Shown here: positions 1 to 4,345 of the stretch, piece after piece | How positions within the stretch are numbered: position 1 is the first letter of the stretch | Layout: every line of letters begins with the position of its first letter | Assembly (NCBI GenBank): GCA_022510885.1 | Contig: JAFLSP010000044.1 | Span: forward strand, 3,871-11,805 | Origin: Treponema sp. | Lineage (GTDB): Bacteria > Spirochaetota > Spirochaetia > Treponematales > Treponemataceae | DNA length: 7,935 nt | Reading direction: 5' to 3' | Made by a program: the position numbers and the translations under genes | Notes under the pieces: model-generated | The model's input: the letters and a program-made list of their open reading frames with translations, nothing else | What the model was told of the DNA's origin: nothing | Database searches by the model: none

Positions 1-57
1 GTCGCATCACCGCGACTGCATAGTGTCGCACCGTGCGACTACAGAATGTCGCACGAC
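1..57. repeat. Three degenerate GTCGC hairpin repeats, about 23-nt period
   Basis: GTCGCA occurs at 1, 25 and 48, so the period is 24 then 23 nt. The first two copies are small palindromes: GTCGC-N6-GCGAC at 1-16 and GTCGCA-CCG-TGCGAC at 25-39. Each is followed by T, a purine and CA. The third copy, GTCG-CA-CGAC at 48-57, runs straight into the long hairpin that begins at 53. The array may continue to the left of the window. It could also be the 3' end of an upstream coding region: one forward frame stays open until a TGA at 70-72 and another until a TAG at 65-67. The change from 24 to 23 nt would break a coding repeat. Function is unknown. Confidence 0.5.
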
Positions 58-106
58 GCTCCATTAGAATGAAGGACGGTACTTCATTCTAATGGAGCGT
101 CGTTTT
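53..106 (+). terminator. Perfect 22-bp hairpin with T run, probable intrinsic terminator
   Basis: Bases 53-74 and 82-103 are exact reverse complements around a 7-nt loop (75-81). The right arm ends in a TTTT run at 103-106. The position, just before the promoter of the next gene, fits a rho-independent terminator for a + strand gene lying left of the window. The stem is much longer and more perfect than most intrinsic terminators (usually under about 15 bp). A remnant of a small palindromic mobile element or a stable small-RNA end are alternatives. On the minus strand the stem is not followed by a T run, so it looks one-directional. Confidence 0.6.
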
Positions 107-109
107 CCC

Positions 110-138
110 TTGACTTTCCGCGTGATTGCCCCTATGGT
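110..138 (+). promoter_or_regulatory. Candidate sigma-70 promoter of the YggT gene
   Basis: TTGACT (110-115) and TATGGT (133-138) are 17 nt apart, matching five and four of the six consensus bases. The ATG of the next gene begins 7 nt after the -10 box, which is where transcription would start. The mRNA would therefore be leaderless or nearly so. No convincing Shine-Dalgarno sequence precedes the ATG, which agrees with this. Confidence 0.5.
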
Positions 139-144
139 GTAGGT

Positions 145-738
145 ATGCCGATTGCACGTTTGTTTCAGATTCTTGCGCAGCTCATCTCGCTCTACACGCT
201 GCTGTGCACGGTGCGCGTCCTGCTCACCTGGTTTCCCGGCGCGCAGTACAGCGCGGTCGGGCGGATACTGTCGTCGCTCTGCGACCCCTACCTGAACCTC
301 TTTCGCCGCCTGCGCTTCCTGCGCGTGTCGATGTTCGACCTGTCGCCGGCCGTCGCGCTGTGCGTGCTGATTGCCGCCGCGCACGTCCTGGGGAATCTTG
401 CCGCCGCGCGCACGTTCACGCTCGGCGCGCTGCTGGCGACCGTGCTCTACCTCGTCTGGTCAATCGCCTCCTCAATCCTCGGCTTCCTGATTCTGCTGCT
501 CGTCATCCGCCTTGTCGTCCTGCTCCTGCGCAAGGACGGCTACGGCTCGATGTGGGACAGCCTTGACCGCTCGCTCAGCCCGCTCGTATTCCGCATCACC
601 GCCACGTTCACGCGCGGCAATCCCGTGCCGTACAAGACCGCGCTGATTATCGCCATCGTCAGCGCAATCGTCTTTGCGGTCGCGCTCCGCGTTGTCATCA
701 TGATGCTGATAGTCTTCTGCCAGCGACTGCCTCTCTGA
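145..738 (+). CDS. yggT: Double-YggT family integral membrane protein
   Basis: A 197-residue, very hydrophobic protein with two YggT-type halves. The first has a long membrane segment (about 6-30), then the family signature CDPYLNLFRRL (46-56), then a second membrane segment (about 64-88). The second half repeats the plan: membrane segment about 93-128, signature-like SLSPLVFRITATF (143-155), and a last segment about 164-192. Two-copy YggT proteins of about this length are known in bacteria. Their exact role is unsettled; links to envelope integrity, osmotic stress and division have been proposed. It acts in the inner membrane. The start is the first ATG in the frame and lies 7 nt after a possible -10 box, with no clear Shine-Dalgarno sequence. 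recG follows after 33 nt on the same strand, so the two may be partly cotranscribed. Family assignment is firm; function is not. Confidence 0.85.
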   Translation: MPIARLFQILAQLISLYTLLCTVRVLLTWFPGAQYSAVGRILSSLCDPYLNLFRRLRFLRVSMFDLSPAVALCVLIAAAHVLGNLAAARTFTLGALLATVLYLVWSIASSILGFLILLLVIRLVVLLLRKDGYGSMWDSLDRSLSPLVFRITATFTRGNPVPYKTALIIAIVSAIVFAVALRVVIMMLIVFCQRLPL

Positions 739-753
739 CGGAAGCGCAGTCGC
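723..753 (+). repeat. Inverted repeat across the yggT stop codon
   Basis: GCGACTGC (723-730) and GCAGTCGC (746-753) form an 8-bp stem with a 15-nt loop that contains the yggT stop codon. No good T run follows directly (only TTTT at 761-764), so a terminator is doubtful. The half-site GCGACTGC also occurs at 12-19 in the repeat at the left edge. It may attenuate read-through into recG or be a protein-binding site; both are guesses. Confidence 0.35.
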
Positions 754-761
754 GCTATACT
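735..761 (+). promoter_or_regulatory. Weak candidate promoter of recG
   Basis: A good -10 box, TATACT (756-761), lies 10 nt before the recG ATG. The best -35 is CTGACG (735-740), only 15 nt upstream, which is short. If used, transcription would begin at about 767-769, leaving a leader of only 3-5 nt. No Shine-Dalgarno sequence is visible before the ATG, so either a near-leaderless mRNA or read-through from yggT has to explain translation. Confidence 0.3.
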
Positions 762-771
762 TTTCCCGCGT

Positions 772-2901
772 ATGAAAGTGTCAGAAATCCTGAATGCGGT
801 CAGTTCGCTTGCCGGGGTGGGACCGGCGACGGCGGCATTGCTCGCAAACCTGAACATCTTTACCGTGAGCGACTTGCTCCAGTGGTATCCGCGCGACTAC
901 GAAGACCGCACACGGCGCATTTCCCTCGCGGACGCATACCGGCAGAACGTCAAGGCGCACACGATTGCGCAGGTCGTGGCGCACGAATGGTTCGGTTACG
1001 GGCAGATGAGGACGCTCAAACTGCTTGTCTCGGACGGCTCGCTGCGGGCGGAACTCGTGGCGTTCAACCGCGCTTTTTTGGAGAAGTCGCTCCCCGTCGG
1101 TGCGATTGTCGCCGTAACGGGAAGATTTGAAGAGAAATACGGACGGATACAGTGCACGGCCTTTGAAGCCGAAAAGATTGCCGACGGCGGTAACCTCGCC
1201 GATTTTGCCGACAGCCCCGTTCCGAACAGCCGCGTGTTCCCGCGCTACCACCTGACCGAAGGACTGAGCCAGAAGACGCTGGGCAAGGCGGTCGCCACCG
1301 CACTCGCAAAATACGCGCTCGGCATAGAGAATGAGTTGCCCGACGATGTGATTGCGCGGCGCGGACTGCTTCCCAAGGCACAGGCACTACGGCAGATACA
1401 CCAGCCGCAGACGATGGCAGAGGCGGAAGAGGCGCGACGGACGCTTGTCTACGAGGAACTGTTCCTGTTCCAGACGGCGCTCGCGCGGCGGGCAATCGCG
1501 CACCGCGGCTCGCTTCCTGCCCTTGATGCGGACGCAATTACGCAGCCGACACAGCCACCCGTCAGCACGGAGGACTTTGCCGCGCAACTCTCCCCGCGCC
1601 AAAAGCAGTTGCTCGACCGTCTGCCCTTTCCGCTTACCGACGACCAGCGCGCCGTCATCGCGCAGATGAACGAGGACATCGACAAAAACTACGCCGCCTC
1701 GCAGAAAAACACGCGCCCCTTTGCCATGCGCACGCTCTTGCAGGGCGACGTGGGCAGCGGCAAGACGCTCGCAGCGTTTTTCGTATGCTTGCGCGTCATC
1801 GACTACGGCAGCCAGTGCGCCTTTATGGCACCCACCGAAATCCTTGCCCGCCAACATGCCGAAAACGCCGCGCGGCAGCTCGAATCGCTGCACGTGCGCG
1901 TGGCGTACCTGACGGGCACCGTGACGGCGGCGGGCAGACGACAACTGCTCGACGCACTCAAAGCGGGCGAAGTCGATTTGGTCATCGGCACCCACGCGCT
2001 CTTTTCCAAGCACGTGCAGTACCGCGACCTCGCGCTCGCCGTGATTGACGAGCAGCACCGCTTCGGGGTCATGCAGCGTTCGGCGATTATCGACAAAGGG
2101 CGCACGAGCACCGATGCCATACTGCGCGAGCCGAACCTTCTGATGATGAGCGCGACTCCCATTCCGCAGACGCTCGCGCTCACCGTGTTCGGCGACCTCG
2201 ACGTGCGCACTATCCGCACCATGCCGGTCGGGCGCAAGCCGGTGCAGACCTACCTCGTGCGGCAGGGCAACGAGCGCAACGCATACGAGGCCGTGCGCAA
2301 GGAATTACAGGCGGGACATCAGGCGTATTTCGTCTACCCCGCGATTGAAAAACAGCTGACCGATGACGGCGCGCAGAAGACCGCGCTCAAATCCGCGGAA
2401 GAAAGTTTCGCCGTTCTGAGCCAGCGCGTCTACCCCGGCTTCTCCGCCGCGCTTATCCACGGAAACATCGACGAGGACACGCAGAACCGCATTCTGACGG
2501 ACTTTCGTGCAGGAAAAATTCAGATTCTGGTGGCAACTTCAGTCGTGGAGGTGGGCGTTGATGTTCCCAACGCGACGTGCATGGTCATTGAGCAGGCGGA
2601 CCGCTTCGGCTTGGCGGCATTGCATCAGCTGCGCGGCCGCGTCGGGCGCGGGAACGCCCCTTCATTCTGTTTTCTGATTTACAGCGCAAAACTCACCGAA
2701 AGCGGCATCGCGCGCATGAAAATCCTCCGCGAGACCACGGACGGATTCAAAATCGCGGAGGAAGACCTGCGCCTGCGCGGACCGGGCGAAATCACGGGCA
2801 CGGCACAGAGCGGCGACCTCACCTTTGCGATTGCCGACCCCGTGCGTGACACGGAACTTATGCAGCTGGCGCGCGCGGACGCATTTCGTTACGCCACGTA
2901 G
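772..2901 (+). CDS. recG: ATP-dependent DNA helicase RecG
   Basis: A 709-residue superfamily 2 helicase that remodels stalled replication forks and branch-migrates Holliday junctions, using ATP to move on double-stranded DNA. The N-terminus has a helix-hairpin-helix-like stretch (about 12-37), then the OB-fold wedge domain (about 50-140) that splits the fork. Helicase motifs are complete: Walker A GDVGSGKT (325-332), motif II DEQHRFG (426-432), motif III MSATP (459-463), motif VI QLRGRVGRG (619-627), and the RecG-specific translocation motif around EEDLRLRGPGEITGTAQSG (663-681). About ten extra residues (near 303-315) seem to sit between the Q-type motif and Walker A compared with the E. coli form. 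The C-terminus stops soon after the TRG region and looks roughly 10-20 residues shorter than in E. coli. Its final codons overlap the convergent sigma gene by 13 bp. Codon use is GC-rich, like yggT. Confidence 0.97.
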   Translation: MKVSEILNAVSSLAGVGPATAALLANLNIFTVSDLLQWYPRDYEDRTRRISLADAYRQNVKAHTIAQVVAHEWFGYGQMRTLKLLVSDGSLRAELVAFNRAFLEKSLPVGAIVAVTGRFEEKYGRIQCTAFEAEKIADGGNLADFADSPVPNSRVFPRYHLTEGLSQKTLGKAVATALAKYALGIENELPDDVIARRGLLPKAQALRQIHQPQTMAEAEEARRTLVYEELFLFQTALARRAIAHRGSLPALDADAITQPTQPPVSTEDFAAQLSPRQKQLLDRLPFPLTDDQRAVIAQMNEDIDKNYAASQKNTRPFAMRTLLQGDVGSGKTLAAFFVCLRVIDYGSQCAFMAPTEILARQHAENAARQLESLHVRVAYLTGTVTAAGRRQLLDALKAGEVDLVIGTHALFSKHVQYRDLALAVIDEQHRFGVMQRSAIIDKGRTSTDAILREPNLLMMSATPIPQTLALTVFGDLDVRTIRTMPVGRKPVQTYLVRQGNERNAYEAVRKELQAGHQAYFVYPAIEKQLTDDGAQKTALKSAEESFAVLSQRVYPGFSAALIHGNIDEDTQNRILTDFRAGKIQILVATSVVEVGVDVPNATCMVIEQADRFGLAALHQLRGRVGRGNAPSFCFLIYSAKLTESGIARMKILRETTDGFKIAEEDLRLRGPGEITGTAQSGDLTFAIADPVRDTELMQLARADAFRYAT

Positions 2902-3731
2902 GCTTCCAGTTTGCCCATTCTGCGCGGATGCTGCATCCGCACAATCGCGCGCTTTTCAATCTGCCGGATGCGTTCCTTGGTCAGATTGCACGTGTCGCCC
3001 ACTTCTTTGAGCGACATTGGCTTGCCGCCTTCCAGCCCGAAGCGCATCCGCAGCACGTGCGCCTCCTCGGGGCGGAGCGTGTCCAGCGTCTCGTCGATGT
3101 CCCGCCGCATTTCCTTGTTGAGCATCTCCTCGTAGGGACTGACGTAGCGGGAGTCTTCCATAAGGTCGCCCACGGTCGTACCCTCACTATCGCTACCGCG
3201 CACCTGCGCGTCAAGGCTTACCATCTCGCGGTTGATATTCAGCATCTCGCGCACGTGACTTGCGTCCATATCCAGCATTTCGGCAACCTCTACAATCTCC
3301 TGCTCCTCGCTCTTGCCCGCGCCGAGCAGTTTGCGCGCGTGCTCAATCTGCACCAGCTCGTTCGCACGGTTGAGCGGCAGACGGATAGCGCGGCTTTTCT
3401 CGCAGATTGCCTTCAGAATGCACTGCCGAATCCACCACACCGCATACGAAATAAAGTGATAGCCTTTCGAACTGTCAAACTTCTCAATCGCCGTGAGCAA
3501 GCCGATATTGCCCTCGCTAATCAAATCGACAAAATCAAGACCGCCGCCCTGATATTTTCTCGCCACGTTCACCACAAAGCGCAGGTTGGCACTCACAATC
3601 TTGTCCTTTGCCGCCTTGTCGCCCGTCTTTGCCTTGAGCGCGAGCGCGTTCTCCTCCTCGCGGCTCATCAGCGGAATCTTGTGTATTTCTCTCAGATATA
3701 TCGAAAGGATTGCCTCGTCGTTTATCATCAT
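2889..3731 (-). CDS. Group-2-like sigma-70 family RNA polymerase sigma factor
   Basis: A 280-residue sigma factor that directs RNA polymerase to promoters. It has region 1.2 (AILSIYLREIHKIPL), a complete region 2 with LRFVVNVARKYQ, DLISEGNIGL and FISYAVWWIRQ (the -10-binding part), region 3 (about residues 140-190) and region 4 with a helix-turn-helix, SLKEVGDTCNLTKERIRQIEKRA, for the -35 box. Region 1.1 is absent and the length is far below a primary RpoD, so it resembles group 2 factors such as RpoS. An in-frame ATG lies further upstream (3758), but the predicted transcription starts (about 3757 or 3749) fall at or below it. AAGGAG at 3741-3736 points to the ATG at 3731, or to the adjacent ATG at 3728. 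It is divergent from groES and overlaps recG at its 3' end. A sigma-54 promoter precedes it. I leave the symbol blank because rpoS orthology cannot be shown here. Confidence 0.93.
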   Translation of the reverse strand: MMINDEAILSIYLREIHKIPLMSREEENALALKAKTGDKAAKDKIVSANLRFVVNVARKYQGGGLDFVDLISEGNIGLLTAIEKFDSSKGYHFISYAVWWIRQCILKAICEKSRAIRLPLNRANELVQIEHARKLLGAGKSEEQEIVEVAEMLDMDASHVREMLNINREMVSLDAQVRGSDSEGTTVGDLMEDSRYVSPYEEMLNKEMRRDIDETLDTLRPEEAHVLRMRFGLEGGKPMSLKEVGDTCNLTKERIRQIEKRAIVRMQHPRRMGKLEAYVA

Positions 3732-3735
3732 GTTG

Positions 3736-3741
3736 CTCCTT
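3736..3741 (-). promoter_or_regulatory. Shine-Dalgarno sequence that fixes the sigma-factor start
   Basis: Read on the minus strand this is AAGGAG, 4 nt before the ATG at 3731 and 7 nt before the second ATG at 3728. It lies inside the reading frame if the upstream ATG at 3758 is used, so it argues strongly against that start. Confidence 0.8.
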
Positions 3742-3755
3742 ACACTATTCGTTTT

Positions 3756-3784
3756 CATATAAGATTAAGCAAATTTCGTGCCAA
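3756..3784 (-). promoter_or_regulatory. Overlapping candidate sigma-70 promoter of the sigma-factor gene
   Basis: The same bases also read as TTGGCA (3784-3779), 17 nt, TATATG (3761-3756), matching five and four of the six consensus bases. The start would be near 3749, about 18 nt before the ATG at 3731, still upstream of the Shine-Dalgarno sequence. Its -35 box coincides with the -24 element of the sigma-54 promoter, so the two holoenzymes could not bind together. It could give basal transcription, or be a chance overlap. Confidence 0.4.
3768..3784 (-). promoter_or_regulatory. Sigma-54 (RpoN) -24/-12 promoter of the sigma-factor gene
   Basis: Read on the minus strand: TTGGCACG, four bases, TTGCT. 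This matches the sigma-54 consensus YTGGCACG-N4-TTGCW at every defined position. The invariant GG (3782-3781) and GC (3770-3769) have the required spacing. Transcription is predicted to start at about 3757, giving a leader of about 26 nt that carries the AAGGAG Shine-Dalgarno sequence and opens the ATG at 3731. A back-of-envelope estimate with equal base frequencies gives about 0.001 chance matches in both strands of this window. Sigma-54 promoters need an AAA+ activator bound upstream; candidate sites are listed separately. Confidence 0.8.
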
Positions 3785-3799
3785 GTTATCCGACATTCT

Positions 3800-3817
3800 G
3801 ATTTCCAGCCGATTTCC
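3800..3817. repeat. GATTTCC direct repeat with 11-bp period
   Basis: GATTTCC occurs at 3800-3806 and again at 3811-3817, separated by AGCC. A period of about one helical turn is typical of sites bound by response regulators. It lies at about -43 to -60 relative to the predicted sigma-54 start of the sigma-factor gene, closer than the usual activator distance. Binding is not shown. Confidence 0.3.
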
Positions 3818-3829
3818 GAAAAAACACAT

Positions 3830-3845
3830 AAAATTCGCAAATTTT
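3830..3845. repeat. AT-rich inverted repeat AAAATT-CGCA-AATTTT
   Basis: A 6-bp palindrome with a 4-nt centre, at about -73 to -88 from the predicted sigma-54 start. It is in the distance range used by sigma-54 activators, but its AT-rich make-up in an AT-rich spacer makes chance likely. Confidence 0.2.
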
Positions 3846-3857
3846 TGACGATTTTCT

Positions 3858-3886
3858 TTGACTTTTCGGCGGGATTTTATTATTTT
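3858..3886 (+). promoter_or_regulatory. Candidate sigma-70 promoter of groES
   Basis: TTGACT (3858-3863), 17 nt, TATTTT (3881-3886), matching five and four of the six consensus bases. The start would be at about 3893, giving a groES leader of about 94 nt that contains both palindromes downstream. A second possible -10, TATACT (3926-3931), lies nearer the gene. Its best upstream partner, TTGACC (3907-3912), is only 13 nt away, too short for a normal promoter. Confidence 0.45.
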
Positions 3887-3896
3887 AAAGGCATCA

Positions 3897-3933
3897 CGAG
3901 TATATTTTGACCCATAGACGTTCGATATACTCG
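3897..3933. promoter_or_regulatory. 9-bp inverted repeat in the groES leader, possible operator
   Basis: CGAGTATAT (3897-3905) and ATATACTCG (3925-3933) are exact reverse complements separated by 19 nt. Long palindromes just after the start point are typical of heat-shock operators in front of chaperonin genes. The sequence and spacing differ from the HrcA box CIRCE (TTAGCACTC-N9-GAGTGCTAA), which is absent here. The right arm contains the alternative -10 TATACT. As RNA it could form a 9-bp stem with a 19-nt loop. Confidence 0.4.
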
Positions 3934-3939
3934 GACTTC

Positions 3940-3954
3940 GTGTCATTTTGACAC
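3940..3954. promoter_or_regulatory. GTGTCA-TTT-TGACAC palindrome, possible operator or activator site
   Basis: A perfect 6-bp inverted repeat with a 3-nt centre, the size of a typical dimeric regulator site. It lies about 33 nt before the groES ATG. It also lies at about -183 to -197 from the predicted sigma-54 start of the divergent sigma-factor gene, a possible upstream activator site. Which gene, if either, it serves cannot be read from sequence. Confidence 0.35.
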
Positions 3955-3974
3955 AAATATATGTTTCAATCAGT

Positions 3975-3979
3975 GGAGG
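3975..3979 (+). promoter_or_regulatory. Shine-Dalgarno sequence that fixes the groES start
   Basis: GGAGG ends 7 nt before the ATG at 3987. The frame stays open to an ATG at 3948, but that start would add 13 residues that GroES proteins do not have and has no such site. Confidence 0.85.
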
Positions 3980-3986
3980 CACATAC

Positions 3987-4262
3987 ATGAAACTCAAACC
4001 ACTTGCTGACCGCGTTCTGCTCAAACAGGAAAAGGCGGAGACCAAGACTGCCAGCGGTATCATTATCCCCGAAACCGCGCAGGAAAAAACACAAACTGCA
4101 AAAGTCGAGGCTGTCGGACCGGGCACGGAAAAGGAAAAAATCACCGTTGCCGTGGGCGACCGCGTGATGTACGACAAGTATGCTGGCACGCAGGTCAAAA
4201 TCGATGGCGAGGAATACCTCATCGTCAAGAACTCGGACATTATTGCGATTATCGAAAAATAG
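3987..4262 (+). CDS. groES: Co-chaperonin GroES (Hsp10)
   Basis: A 91-residue cytoplasmic co-chaperonin of normal family length. Seven copies form the lid that closes the GroEL chamber during ATP-driven folding. The N-terminal LKPLADRVLLK strand, the mobile loop that contacts GroEL (about 16-33, with TASGIIIPETA), VGPG (43-46), VAVGDRVMYDKYAGTQVKIDGEEYLIVKNSDIIAII at the C-terminal half are all canonical. The start is set by GGAGG. groEL is not next door: the following gene is on the opposite strand and a strong terminator ends the transcript. A separate groES is something I recall from treponemes. Expression is probably stress-controlled through the palindromes upstream, but no CIRCE is present. 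Confidence 0.97.
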   Translation: MKLKPLADRVLLKQEKAETKTASGIIIPETAQEKTQTAKVEAVGPGTEKEKITVAVGDRVMYDKYAGTQVKIDGEEYLIVKNSDIIAIIEK

Positions 4263-4313
4263 GCGTTTCCGCACGAGCCGTTCTGCTCGATTTTCGGTAC
4301 TATGCGCTCAATC

Positions 4314-4345
4314 AAATCCCCGCAGTGTGCGGGGATTTTTATTTT
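4314..4345 (+). terminator. Strong intrinsic terminator of groES, shared with the convergent gene
   Basis: AAATCCCCGCA (4314-4324) and TGCGGGGATTT (4328-4338) form an 11-bp stem with a GTG loop, followed by TTATTTT. The stop codon of the convergent lipoprotein gene (4341-4339) touches the stem, so the hairpin can also end that transcript, although the T run on the minus strand is weaker. A smaller hairpin, CGAGC/GCTCG (4274-4289), followed by ATTTT, sits just upstream and may be a weak second terminator. Confidence 0.85.

Noticed and set aside
1..57. CRISPR array
   Set aside because: Repeats are degenerate, only about 15 nt long, and the gaps are about 8 nt, far too short for spacers; no cas gene is present.
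1387..2058. A 223-codon open frame on the minus strand inside recG
   Set aside because: RecG motifs on the other strand are complete across the same bases; no start signal and no protein character.
3587..3592. Other TGGCAC sequences (also 1826-1831 and 4184-4189) as sigma-54 promoters
   Set aside because: None has GC at the required distance, and all lie inside coding regions without a gene start behind them.
3732..3758. Nine-residue longer N-terminus of the sigma factor from the ATG at 3758
   Set aside because: The predicted transcription starts lie at or downstream of that codon and the strong Shine-Dalgarno sequence would be inside the coding region.
2928..3848. A 306-codon open frame on the + strand opposite the sigma-factor gene
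   Set aside because: It mirrors the sigma gene almost exactly, has no ribosome site, resembles no family, and runs through the promoter region. It is a by-product of the codon use of the real gene.
3948..3953. TTGACA as the -35 box of groES
   Set aside because: No -10-like sequence lies 15-19 nt downstream; that position is the Shine-Dalgarno region.
3732..3986. CIRCE (HrcA operator) upstream of groES
   Set aside because: Neither TTAGCACTC nor GAGTGCTAA occurs; the palindromes present have other sequences and spacing.
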